Source: Bernardetia sp. MNP-M8 (lineage in GTDB: Bacteria > Bacteroidota > Bacteroidia > Cytophagales > Bernardetiaceae). From it: a stretch of 64,000 nt of DNA. Of the stretch, positions 15,225-23,527 are shown piece after piece. The stretch covers positions 744,001-808,000 of the forward strand of contig NZ_CP147012.1 in the NCBI RefSeq assembly GCF_037126285.1, given 5' to 3'. Positions within the stretch are counted from its first letter, which is position 1, and every line of letters begins with the position of its first letter. The notes beneath the pieces are model-generated. The model searched no databases, had not been told where the DNA came from, and saw only the letters and a program-made list of their open reading frames with translations. Both the position numbers and the translations under genes were made by a program.

Positions 15225-17840
15225 ATGAACCCTTTTTTTCAAGATTCGTTGTGTTGTGTTTGTAAAGATATTTTCACTTTTTGCTGTTGTTGCTTGATTT
15301 GCAGCTTTAGTTTTGCTCAAAATGCGCAAAGTTTTGAAACTGTTGCTACGAAAACTCCTAAACTAGAAACTCAAATCCGAATAAAAGGGAATGTTTCAAC
15401 ATCTTCTTATTCTAGGAATGAGCCTCTCTTTGGCGCAACTATCGTAGTCCAAGAACTAAATAAATATGCTCAAAGTGATGAGAATGGAAATTTTTTAGTA
15501 GAATTTTTCACTCCTGTTTCTACTCAATCTACTTATACTTTAGTTGCTTATTTATATGGTTTCAAAACAGCTTCAAAAGAAATAGATATAAAAAATAATA
15601 CTACATTAACCATAAATTTTAATTTAGAAGAATTACAAGACTCTTTAAAAACAATTGTAGTAGAAGGACAATCAGAGCTTACAAATTCCAACTTAATGGC
15701 TCGCCTAAATGCTGTCGATGGAATGGGAATTTATGAATCCAAAAAGAGTGAAGTAATCGTTTTAAGCAACACAACAGCAAATTTGGCATCCAACAATTCA
15801 AGACAAATTTATGCAAAAGTAGCAGGTCTGAATGTTTGGGAAAGTGATGGTGCAGGCATTCAGTTAGGAATTGGCGCAAGAGGACTTTCGCCAAACCGAA
15901 CAGCAAATTTTAATACTCGTCAAAATGGTTATGATATTTCGGCTGATGCACTTGGCTATCCTGAAAGCTATTATACACCACCTGTTGAAGCAGTTGAGCG
16001 CATTGAACTTGTGCGTGGTGCAGCTTCTTTGCAATACGGAACGCAGTTTGGTGGAATGCTCAATTTTGTCATGAAAGATGCACCAAAAGATGATAATTTT
16101 AAAGTCAATTTACGTCAAACCATCGGTTCTTTTGGTTTTACGAGTAGTTTTGTTGATGTTGGTGGAAATTTAGGAAAACAAAATCAAAATGCAAATTCAA
16201 AAGTAAGCTATTACGGATTTTATCAATACAAACGTGGTGATGGTTGGAGAGACAATTCTGGTTTTGATGTTCATACAGGTTTTGCAAAACTGACATTTAG
16301 ACCCACTTCAAAACTCAAAATTTCGGTAGAATATACGGGGATGAATTATTTAGCACAGCAAGCTGGAGGACTGACAGATGTTTTATTTGAGCAAAATCCA
16401 CGTCAATCCATCCGAGATAGAAACTGGTTTGCTGTAAATTGGAATTTGGGAGCAGTAGTTCTAGATTATAAAATTTCTGATAAAACCAAAATTAATAGTC
16501 GTACTTTTGGACTTTTAGCAGGACGAAAAACAGTAGGGAATTTGGATAAAATATCTACCATTGATTTTGGAAAAAATAGAACCATGATTGATGGAGATTT
16601 TAAAAATTTTGGCAATGAAACTCGTCTTTTACATCGTTATTCGATCAATTTTTTAGGAGAGAAACTCAAAAAACAAACTCACGCTTTCATAACAGGTTTT
16701 AGGTATTATAATGGCTTCACAACGCAGCGACAAGGCGATGCTGATGCTACCAACAAACCTAACTTTACCTTCCTCAATTCTGAAAATTTAGAAAACTCTT
16801 CGTATGAGTTTCCCAATCAAAATGCTTCTTTTTTTATAGAAAATGTATTTAATCTTTCTGATAAATGGAGTATTACCCCTGGAATTAGAGCTGAATATAT
16901 TAAGACACAAGCTGACGGCTTTTACAAAGAACGAGTTTTTGATTTTGCAGGAAATCTTATTTCTGAAACCAAAAATGAAGAGGGTTTAGAGCGTCCTAGA
17001 AGTTTCGTTTTAGGGGGAATTGGAATTAGTTATAAACCGATTTTTAGAGAAAAATATAGCAAAAACGAATTAGAAATCTATGCAAATTTCTCACAAAATT
17101 ATCGTTCGGTTACCTTTAGTGATTTGCGTATTCAGAATCCAAATTTGGTAATTAGTCCCGATATAAAAGATGAAAGTGGTTATAATGCAGATTTGGGTTT
17201 TAGAGGAAAAATAAATACACTTTTACAATTTGATGTAAGTCTTTTTTACTTGAATTATAATGACAGAATCAGCCAAGTAGAACGCAAAGGAGTTGCTCCA
17301 ACGTATAATCCATATCGTTTTAGAGGGAATATTGCTCAAGCTAGAATTTATGGAATTGAATCTCTTTTAGAATTTAATATAGGAAAAATTAGTAATAATT
17401 GGATTGAGAGTATTTTACCAAAATCCTATTTAGGACTTTATTTGAATACGGCAATTTTAAAAAGTCGTTATGTAAAATCAGAAGAAACGGCTATTTTAGA
17501 CAGACAAGTTGAACTTGTTCCTCCTGTTACATTGCGTACAGGTTTGCAGTTTGGTTACCAAAAATTTAAACTTTCTTATCAATATTCTTTCACAAAAGAA
17601 CATTTTACAGATGCTACCAATGTTGTCCGAAGTGCAACGGCTGTTAGTGGAATTATTCCTTCTTATTATGTAATGGATTTGTCGATGAGTTATTCTTATA
17701 AGTGGCTAAAACTAGAAGGAAGTATAAATAATTTGACTAACAATTCGTATTTTACAAGACGTGCAGACGGTTATCCTGGACCAGGAATTATTCCTGCTGA
17801 TGGAAGAGCCTTTTTCTTGACTTTGGGAGCTAGTTTTTAG
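15225..17840 (+). CDS. TonB-dependent outer-membrane receptor, FecA-like
   Basis: 871 residues. After a signal peptide ending FSFAQ (about residue 32) comes a CarboxypepD_reg-like beta-sandwich (RIKGNVSTSSYSRNEPLFGATIVVQ, about 50-125) typical of Bacteroidota receptors. The plug follows (VAGLNVWESDGAGIQLGIGARG; VERIELVRGAASLQYGTQFGGMLNF), then a 22-stranded barrel ending in LGASF with the terminal aromatic. The plug resembles ferric-dicitrate (FecA-type) receptors, so iron chelate uptake is the best guess, though no TonB, ExbBD or regulator is adjacent. The signal peptide holds an unusual cysteine cluster (CCVC and CCCC). Confidence 0.92.
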   Translation: MNPFFQDSLCCVCKDIFTFCCCCLICSFSFAQNAQSFETVATKTPKLETQIRIKGNVSTSSYSRNEPLFGATIVVQELNKYAQSDENGNFLVEFFTPVSTQSTYTLVAYLYGFKTASKEIDIKNNTTLTINFNLEELQDSLKTIVVEGQSELTNSNLMARLNAVDGMGIYESKKSEVIVLSNTTANLASNNSRQIYAKVAGLNVWESDGAGIQLGIGARGLSPNRTANFNTRQNGYDISADALGYPESYYTPPVEAVERIELVRGAASLQYGTQFGGMLNFVMKDAPKDDNFKVNLRQTIGSFGFTSSFVDVGGNLGKQNQNANSKVSYYGFYQYKRGDGWRDNSGFDVHTGFAKLTFRPTSKLKISVEYTGMNYLAQQAGGLTDVLFEQNPRQSIRDRNWFAVNWNLGAVVLDYKISDKTKINSRTFGLLAGRKTVGNLDKISTIDFGKNRTMIDGDFKNFGNETRLLHRYSINFLGEKLKKQTHAFITGFRYYNGFTTQRQGDADATNKPNFTFLNSENLENSSYEFPNQNASFFIENVFNLSDKWSITPGIRAEYIKTQADGFYKERVFDFAGNLISETKNEEGLERPRSFVLGGIGISYKPIFREKYSKNELEIYANFSQNYRSVTFSDLRIQNPNLVISPDIKDESGYNADLGFRGKINTLLQFDVSLFYLNYNDRISQVERKGVAPTYNPYRFRGNIAQARIYGIESLLEFNIGKISNNWIESILPKSYLGLYLNTAILKSRYVKSEETAILDRQVELVPPVTLRTGLQFGYQKFKLSYQYSFTKEHFTDATNVVRSATAVSGIIPSYYVMDLSMSYSYKWLKLEGSINNLTNNSYFTRRADGYPGPGIIPADGRAFFLTLGASF

Positions 17841-17975
17841 ATGCTTTTTTGTTGGTGTCGCAATGCTAAAATACCAACAGAGGTAAAAAAAATACCGTAT
17901 AATAGAATAGCACATTATTTAAAAACTAATGGAATAGAACAATCAAAATGGAAAAAATACCAAAAAAATGATTAG
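17841..17975 (+). pseudogene. possible 44-codon ORF or fragment overlapping the next gene
   Basis: Directly after the receptor stop, an ATG opens a 44-codon frame ending KWKKYQKND, whose stop overlaps the ATG at 17968 by 8 bp in another frame. The later half (IPYNRIAHYLKTNGIEQSKW) has coding-like composition, while the first ten codons lie in the hairpin repeat. It may be the detached 5' end of the gene at 17968 after a frameshift, or chance. Confidence 0.3.
17850..17879. repeat. hairpin of the GTTGGTGTC family, imperfect copy
   Basis: TGTTGGT (17850-17856) pairs with ACCAACA (17873-17879) around a GCAATGCTAAA-containing loop similar to the loop at 53121-53133. It lies right after the TonB receptor stop. 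Confidence 0.5.
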
Positions 17976-18339
17976 TGGTAATGCTAATAAAAACAGAATG
18001 AAGGAGATTATTGAAAAAATTGAATCTAATTCAATTACAGTAGATAATTCTCGTTTCATAGAAAGTCTCCTAATAGAATTTAATAAAGAGAGACGGAAAA
18101 TGAATCTTAACCCTGATAATCATTCCTGTTTGATGTTAGATATTACAGAACAACGGTGGACTAATGTAAAAGAACAAGTAGCTAACCAATCAAAGTCTTA
18201 CAATAAATCTATTGTCAAACATATGAAATTGGTTATTGAAGGAAAAGAGGAAAGAATAGAATTAAATAGATTTGGGGGAATACATATTATACAGTTAATT
18301 ACTAAATCAATTAAAAAAATTTTTGGTTTGAATTCATAG
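17968..18339 (+). CDS. hypothetical protein
   Basis: 123 residues, basic and helical, without signal peptide. Readable segments are KEIIEKIESNSITVDNSRFIESLLIEFNKERR and HSCLMLDITEQRWTNVKEQV. The end, KSIKKIFGLNS, is amphipathic. The start may be this ATG or the Met ten codons later (MKEII). No family is recognised. It may be the distal part of a frameshifted gene (see the ORF ending at 17975). Confidence 0.5.
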   Translation: MISGNANKNRMKEIIEKIESNSITVDNSRFIESLLIEFNKERRKMNLNPDNHSCLMLDITEQRWTNVKEQVANQSKSYNKSIVKHMKLVIEGKEERIELNRFGGIHIIQLITKSIKKIFGLNS

Positions 18340-18457
18340 TCTTTAGCTCCTCGGCAAAGCCAAGCAATGACTATTTTAGTTAACCGAGCAAAAACAGAAT
18401 TTTTCGCTCCTCTTGTGTACAGCTTGTTTTTTCTTCTTTCATAGTTTTTAGATTTCC

Positions 18458-18697
18458 CTAAGAAACCACAATATCAAACTCAATTCCTTCTTTTACTAAA
18501 GGTTTAAAATAATGATTCATTCTTCCTACATGTGTGTCAATATCATATTCACCTCTAAGATTGCTTTTATTTACTCGTAATAATACTTTTTTGTCATCAG
18601 ATGTATCTATTTGTATGGCTAATCCAAATAATTTTTCGAATTGTTGTGAATAGGATGTAATTGTTGAATATGCTTCTTGATTCTTGAATTGTTCCAT
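18458..18697 (-). CDS. hypothetical small protein
   Basis: 79 residues, no signal peptide, mixed alpha/beta (QFEKLFGLAIQIDTSDDKK, VLLRVNKSNLRGEYDIDTH). It reads like a small cytoplasmic protein. No toxin-antitoxin or DNA-binding signature is visible. It is followed upstream (18780-18852) by two hairpins. Confidence 0.5.
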   Translation of the reverse strand: MEQFKNQEAYSTITSYSQQFEKLFGLAIQIDTSDDKKVLLRVNKSNLRGEYDIDTHVGRMNHYFKPLVKEGIEFDIVVS

Positions 18698-18783
18698 TTC
18701 TTTTTGGGTTGATTTGTTGTAAGTTACAATTTTTCTTCTTCTTCAACATTCGTGATAAAAAAATGTTATTGTTTGCCAAAAAA

Positions 18784-18852
18784 AATCACAAACCAAACTA
18801 AATTGATTTGTGATTCTGAAGATTGTCAAGACACTTCAAAGTGTCAGACAAT
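18784..18852. terminator. two adjacent hairpins, probable terminator region
   Basis: AATCACAAA/TTTGTGATT (18784-18792 with 18807-18815), then a composite hairpin 18822-18852 (ATTGTC..GACACTT-CA-AAGTGTC..GACAAT). It lies downstream of the minus-strand lipoprotein gene at 18874 and probably ends its transcript. Confidence 0.65.
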
Positions 18853-18873
18853 TAGAATATATTCTTATTTTTC

Positions 18874-19323
18874 TTAACGAAAAGAAATATTTTTCTTATT
18901 TTCGGTAGAATAATAAATAGCTACATTATTTCCTACATTAAGATTGTCATATTGACTTTTGGTAAGTTCTACACTTGTTGAAGTCAAATTATCTGTTCTT
19001 CCAATTTCTTTACCTGTGTTTTTGATTCCTTCTCCAATATCTTCCAAAACATCTTCTAAGTTTTGATTTGTTCCATTTGTATTTTTTTCTGAGCTATCTA
19101 CTTCAGGAGAAGCAAAATAATATAAGACAGCAAAGTATTTCATTGTACTACCTACATTTTGTGTATATTTATTAGTGACACGAGCTTCTACAGGTACTTT
19201 ATCATCAAAAACATCTGTTCCTTGAGAAACTGTTTTTTTGGCACAAGACGAGAATAAAAGAGCGAAAGAGAATAAAAAAGCAAATAAAAATGCAGTTTTT
19301 CCTAATGATTTTTGAGTGAACAT
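18874..19323 (-). CDS. lipoprotein of unknown function
   Basis: 149 residues with signal peptide and lipobox FSSC (Cys at about residue 27). The mature protein is hydrophilic: VPVEARVTNKYTQNVGSTMKYFAVLYYFASP, then an S/N/E-rich loop, then SVELTKSQYDNLNVGNNVAIYYS. The last part reads like a beta-sandwich. I see no catalytic residues. It diverges from the TPR protein gene at 19504. Confidence 0.65.
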   Translation of the reverse strand: MFTQKSLGKTAFLFAFLFSFALLFSSCAKKTVSQGTDVFDDKVPVEARVTNKYTQNVGSTMKYFAVLYYFASPEVDSSEKNTNGTNQNLEDVLEDIGEGIKNTGKEIGRTDNLTSTSVELTKSQYDNLNVGNNVAIYYSTENKKNISFR

Positions 19324-19503
19324 AATTCTAAAAATTGAAGTTTAAAAAATAAAGTTTAAAAAAAATAGATTTTTGAAAATCTTTGAAAGTAGAACACATT
19401 TACTTGATACATTGTTTGAATAGTTAAAATTTTCACAACATTCAACAATAGACAACGTACATACTAAAACCTACTTTAATAAGATAGTTAAAAAATTTTC
19501 TCC

Positions 19504-21795
19504 ATGAAATTATACGAAATCGTTGTTATTCTCTTATTTGTCATTGCTATTATTCTTCAATTTTTCAACATCGGCGAAGATACAATATTGATAATTTTGC
19601 TTTCAACAAATACTCTTTTGGCTCTTTCTTATTTTATTGGTGGTTACTGGTTTTTTAAAAGAAAACAAAATGATGAGGAAGAAAATGAAAATGAAAATGA
19701 AAATAAAGCTATTTCTATTTTTGCAGGTTTTGCCTTTGGTATTGCTCTTATTTGTTTTTGGACTAGAATAATAGTTACTCCGAATGAAGTTATATCTTAT
19801 CTTCCTTTTGCAAATATTGTGTTTTTCGTAATTCTGTTGATTTTACTGATTGTCAAAAGAAATGATTCTATTTTCACAAAAAATAATAAGCCTATTCTAA
19901 TCCGTTCTTTTATTATTCTTATCATAACGTGTTTTTTCTTTTACATTCCTATAGAATTTGAGCCTTATAATGATTTGATTCGCTCTATGAATGCAAGTAG
20001 CGAAAGAATGCAGCATAATCTGAATATGGCGAAATATCATGGAAAATCACAAAAAGAATCAGCTAACACAAATTATGAGAAAGCTGTTGAATATTCTTTG
20101 CTCTCCGAAATAGAAGGTAGAAGAGGTTTTAAACTTTCCGATAGTGATTTGTTTTTGGATAATGGAGAAGTAGATACAACTTTACTTAAAGAATTAGATT
20201 TAAGAAGAATGAATGCTATTTACTCTGAGCTTTATGCTGTTTATACTCGTTTGGGGCATTATAATTTGCAGAATGGAAAAGGAGAAGAAGCACTAAAAAA
20301 TTATAAAATAGCACATCAAATTCTTTATATTTATAATCTAAATGATGGAAGATGGGAACAGCAAAATGTAGTTTCTTTTGCTAATATTGGTAAAGCATTT
20401 AGCCATCTAAATCAGTTTGAAGAGGCAAATACACAATTTAATAAATCACTTTATTTAATCGATTCAGCAGATTACAAAGACAACATAGAACCACAAAAAA
20501 TTGCTACAGCTTATAGTGAAATTGCTAAGTCTTTATCAAAAAGAGGTTTGTATGAACCCTCTACTAATTACTACACATCTGCTATTGAGATTATGGTAAA
20601 AGACTCTTTAAATGAAGAATTTAGAGAGTATTTGGCTACTACTTATATGGAAATAGGAAAAAATTACACTCAACTATCCAATCCAATAAAGGCAATAGAT
20701 AATTACGAGAAAGTATTTTTTTATACTGAAGATAAATCAGAAGACCCTAGTCTGCGTAGCTTTGTATATACAGGATTAGCATATCTGCAACTTCATAATT
20801 ATGAAAAAGCTGAATCTATTTTTTTAGAATGTATAAAATTATATAAAAACTTGGGAGAGGAAGGTGTTACAAATATTGGAGTGATTAAAGTTTTTTTAGC
20901 ACGAACTTATATTCAATTAAATAAATATCAAGAAGCTGAAAAATTATTGCAAGAAGGAATTGAAATTACAAAAGTTGAAGAAGGCAAAATGAGTTCGAAT
21001 TATCTTGTCGGTTTATCCGTTTATGCAAATCTAAATTCTATTTTGAGTAATTATAAAGAAGCTGAAAAGCAATATCAAGAAGCCTTTGAAATAAGTGAAA
21101 ATCAATCTCAAACTAGTATTCGAACACTTGAATTATTAATTCAAGTAGCTAATAATAAAGTGAGCCTTTCTAAGTTAGAAATAGCCAAGGATTATACAGA
21201 TGAAATTACTAAAAAAATACCTGAAGCAAATGGAGAATCTCTGAATACTTCAAATAATGTAGTAGCTGATGTAGCTTATTTAAACTATTCAGTAGGAAAT
21301 TATGAGGATGCAAAATTATATTATGAAATGATTATTAACATAAACAAAAGAAATAACAATACAAAGGATATATCAATGGGTGTTGCATTCAATGGCTTAG
21401 GTTTATTAGAAATCAATGATAAAAAATATATAAAAGCAGATAGTCTTTTTCATCAATCTTTAGAGATTCATAATGCTATTTTCAAAACTTCAAATCCTTC
21501 TTTAGCTACTTTGCATTTGAATATGGCAAAACTTTATATCTTGAAAAAGGAATATCAAAAAGTAAAAACTAATCTTGCTATTTGTTTAAAAATGAATCAA
21601 GATTTATTTGATAAAAGTCATACTAATTTTGCAGATATTTATTTTGCTTATGGAGATTTAGCCAAGGAGCAAAATGAAAAAGAGAAAGCAAAAGAGCATT
21701 ATCAGAAAGCATTGAAAATTTATTCAGCAAAATTTGATGAAGAACATTTCAAAATAAAGTCTGTAAAGGAACAAATAAAATCAATTCAATTTTAG
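19504..21795 (+). CDS. membrane-anchored TPR protein
   Basis: 763 residues. The N-terminal 160 residues contain about five hydrophobic helices (IVVILLFVIAIILQFF; ILIILLSTNTLLAL; IFAGFAFGIALICFW; IVFFVILLILLIV; SFIILIITCFFFYIP) interrupted by an N/E-rich loop (ENENENEN). From about residue 225 to the end there are roughly ten tetratricopeptide units, with recognisable pieces such as EEALKNYKIAHQI, AYSEIAKSLSKRGLYEPSTNYY, AYLQLHNYEKAESIF, QLNKYQEAEKLLQEG and KEKAKEHYQKALKIY. There is no kinase or DNA-binding domain, so it is a scaffold without the signalling output of related Bacteroidota TPR sensors. The partner is unknown. Confidence 0.85.
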   Translation: MKLYEIVVILLFVIAIILQFFNIGEDTILIILLSTNTLLALSYFIGGYWFFKRKQNDEEENENENENKAISIFAGFAFGIALICFWTRIIVTPNEVISYLPFANIVFFVILLILLIVKRNDSIFTKNNKPILIRSFIILIITCFFFYIPIEFEPYNDLIRSMNASSERMQHNLNMAKYHGKSQKESANTNYEKAVEYSLLSEIEGRRGFKLSDSDLFLDNGEVDTTLLKELDLRRMNAIYSELYAVYTRLGHYNLQNGKGEEALKNYKIAHQILYIYNLNDGRWEQQNVVSFANIGKAFSHLNQFEEANTQFNKSLYLIDSADYKDNIEPQKIATAYSEIAKSLSKRGLYEPSTNYYTSAIEIMVKDSLNEEFREYLATTYMEIGKNYTQLSNPIKAIDNYEKVFFYTEDKSEDPSLRSFVYTGLAYLQLHNYEKAESIFLECIKLYKNLGEEGVTNIGVIKVFLARTYIQLNKYQEAEKLLQEGIEITKVEEGKMSSNYLVGLSVYANLNSILSNYKEAEKQYQEAFEISENQSQTSIRTLELLIQVANNKVSLSKLEIAKDYTDEITKKIPEANGESLNTSNNVVADVAYLNYSVGNYEDAKLYYEMIININKRNNNTKDISMGVAFNGLGLLEINDKKYIKADSLFHQSLEIHNAIFKTSNPSLATLHLNMAKLYILKKEYQKVKTNLAICLKMNQDLFDKSHTNFADIYFAYGDLAKEQNEKEKAKEHYQKALKIYSAKFDEEHFKIKSVKEQIKSIQF

Positions 21796-21799
21796 ACTT

Positions 21800-22375
21800 T
21801 CAAAACAAAGCAATTCGTTTTTCGACTTCTTTTCTCACAAATTCAAATAATTTTCTTGGGTCTGTAGTTCGCCAGTTGTCTATTTCATCTAAAATCCCTC
21901 CCCAAATCAGATAGGAATCTAAATTATAAGCATTCATTTCTCTAAGTACAAACTCTCTAAAATTCAGTAGAACAATCCAGCCGTTTTCTACATCTTCAAA
22001 CCATTCTTCATAATATTCATCATCTGAACCATGAAAATTAAGGACATTTTCACCTATCAAAATAAAATGAGTAATTCCTTCTCCAGTAAAGTAATCGATG
22101 ACATTTCGTTTGAGATGCATAATATCGTTGTGTAGGGCATCATTCCATTCTCCCAAAAATTCTATAATGACAAACTTACGATGATAATCAGCCATCAAAA
22201 CCTTTACATAAAGCGTTTCAGAGCCTATAAAATCCCAGTAAGGATGAATATAATATCCGTAAATTGTATTTGTATATTGATTAGTGTCGTACTCAGCTTC
22301 ATAAAAAGGAGAACGCTCATCAGCATTCGAATCGTAACTAAACTCCCAACCAAAAAAAGGTTCTATATCATGCAT
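21800..22375 (-). CDS. hypothetical protein
   Basis: 191 residues, soluble, rich in aromatic and acidic residues: FFGWEFSYDSNADERSPFY, YGYYIHPYWDFIGSETLYVKVL, IIEFLGEWNDALHND. It has a compact alpha/beta look without signal peptide. I do not recognise the family. Its stop lies 4 bp from the stop of the convergent TPR gene, leaving no room for a terminator between them. Confidence 0.6.
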   Translation of the reverse strand: MHDIEPFFGWEFSYDSNADERSPFYEAEYDTNQYTNTIYGYYIHPYWDFIGSETLYVKVLMADYHRKFVIIEFLGEWNDALHNDIMHLKRNVIDYFTGEGITHFILIGENVLNFHGSDDEYYEEWFEDVENGWIVLLNFREFVLREMNAYNLDSYLIWGGILDEIDNWRTTDPRKLFEFVRKEVEKRIALF

Positions 22376-22465
22376 AAAATTGTGTTTGAGTAGGCTTCTG
22401 ATAGGATTTTGACTATAAAAACGTAAAATAGTCGTTTCTTGTTTAGATAAAATTAGATTTTAGAC

Positions 22466-22473
22466 TAGATTTG
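22466..22473 (+). promoter_or_regulatory. possible -7 box for the lipoprotein gene at 22539
   Basis: TAGATTTG fits TAnnTTTG, 65 bp upstream of the ATG. A TTG at 22439-22441 is 24 bp upstream, a little far. Confidence 0.4.
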
Positions 22474-22538
22474 AATTGTTTTTTCAGCTAAAAACTCAAG
22501 TTTGCACTACTTTATTTCTCACTTTAAAGGTAACCTAC

Positions 22539-23144
22539 ATGGAATTTCGTTTTGTTTATTTTATATTCTTGATTTTTCTATTTTCAAATTGTCAGAATAA
22601 AGAAAAAGATACTTTTTACACCACCCTCAAAGACGGACAAAAAATAGGCATTCGTTTGGTTGAACTTAATACTAAAAAAGAAAGCAAAAAACACAAACAT
22701 AACTTTGTAATTCAAACTTTTTTGAAAGAAAATAATGAAATTATTTTAGATGAATGGAAATTACCTTATCCAGTTTACAACTTCAAAGTTGCTGATGCAG
22801 ATAATGACGGACAAGATGATATTTGGGTAGGCGTAATTAAAGAAACTCGTTTTGATAAAAATCTAAAAAAACGACTTTTTTTATTCAAAATTATTGAGGG
22901 GAAAATACGTCCCTTATGGCTAGGTTCTCGTATGAGCAAACCTTTAGTAGATTTTGCGCCTGCTTATTTGATTGATTCTTTAGATAAAAATAACAAAAAA
23001 TGTATTATCAGAACTATTGAAAAAGAAAAAAACGGAAAATTCTTAGTAGCTAATTATCAATGGCGAAAATTTGGAATAGAATTTATCAATTATGAAATCA
23101 GAGAAACAGATAGTTTGGCAGCAAAACTCTTTCTAAAAAAATAG
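22539..23144 (+). CDS. lipoprotein with one FG-GAP-like motif
   Basis: 201 residues from MEFRFVYFIF, chosen because the longer TTG reading adds 21 residues in front of a regular lipoprotein signal (LFSNC). The segment VADADNDGQDDIWVGV is a calcium-binding FG-GAP/VCBS-type loop. The remainder is a beta-rich fold with K/N-rich loops (KKESKKHKHNFVIQTF, RLFLFKIIEGK). It is probably periplasmic or surface-exposed. No substrate can be inferred. Confidence 0.7.
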   Translation: MEFRFVYFIFLIFLFSNCQNKEKDTFYTTLKDGQKIGIRLVELNTKKESKKHKHNFVIQTFLKENNEIILDEWKLPYPVYNFKVADADNDGQDDIWVGVIKETRFDKNLKKRLFLFKIIEGKIRPLWLGSRMSKPLVDFAPAYLIDSLDKNNKKCIIRTIEKEKNGKFLVANYQWRKFGIEFINYEIRETDSLAAKLFLKK

Positions 23145-23156
23145 TGAAAATAAAAA

Positions 23157-23196
23157 ACCCTTATTTCTTGCTTTCAGAAGCAGAAAATAAGAGTTT
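23157..23196. terminator. hairpin between convergent genes
   Basis: CTTATTT..TGCTT / AGCA..AAATAAG imperfect stem flanked by AAAACCC and GAGTTTAAAA. Likely bidirectional terminator between 23144 (+) and 23220 (-). Confidence 0.6.
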
Positions 23197-23219
23197 AAAA
23201 AGTTTTGAAAAGAGGATTT

Positions 23220-23438
23220 TTACTTCATTTCATTTTCTTCCTCTTGATTGTCTTTATTTCTAAAATCATAGACTTTTTTAGCTCCATAAGCTGCGCCTGC
23301 TGCCAAAAGTAGTGAAAGACCTCCATCTATAGGTGCGCCTAATGCATTAGGTGGATCAATAGGAAAACCTCCACCTTGAGCAAACAAATAGTCTACAATA
23401 AAAAATCCAATAAGGAGTAATACAATTTTTTTAAACAT
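23220..23438 (-). CDS. PID-CTERM-like small sorted protein, copy A
   Basis: 72 residues, identical to the product at 31252-31470. Residues 1-20 are a signal peptide (MFKKIVLLLIGFFIVDYLFA). Then come GGGFPIDPPNALG, the motif PIDGG at 36-40, a short hydrophobic helix LSLLLAAGAAYG and a basic KK (54-55). This is the layout of what NCBI calls the PID-CTERM sorting signal in Bacteroidota (named from memory). Here a 17-residue polar, acidic tail (YDFRNKDNQEEENEMK) follows instead of ending at the basic cluster, and almost nothing is left as passenger between the signal peptide and PID. It lies 89 bp after the giant T9SS protein, across a hairpin. Confidence 0.75.
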   Translation of the reverse strand: MFKKIVLLLIGFFIVDYLFAQGGGFPIDPPNALGAPIDGGLSLLLAAGAAYGAKKVYDFRNKDNQEEENEMK

Positions 23439-23477
23439 AATGAATACAATTTAAATGATGATGTTTTAGGTAAGATA

Positions 23478-23510
23478 AATAGCCGTAATAATACAATTAA
23501 TACGGCTATT
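23478..23510 (-). terminator. hairpin between giant protein A and the small protein
   Basis: AATAGCCGTA / TACGGCTATT, a perfect 10-bp stem. An identical hairpin sits at 31511-31543 in the other copy. The tail is T-rich only in part, so attenuation rather than full termination is possible. Confidence 0.6.
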
Positions 23511-23527
23511 AATATCAATAATAGTGC

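Noticed and set aside
18822-18852. Relation of the GTGTCAGACA hairpin to the IS630 ends (TCAGACACTT)
   Set aside because: Only a 7-bp overlap in shifted register; it is adequately explained as a terminator.
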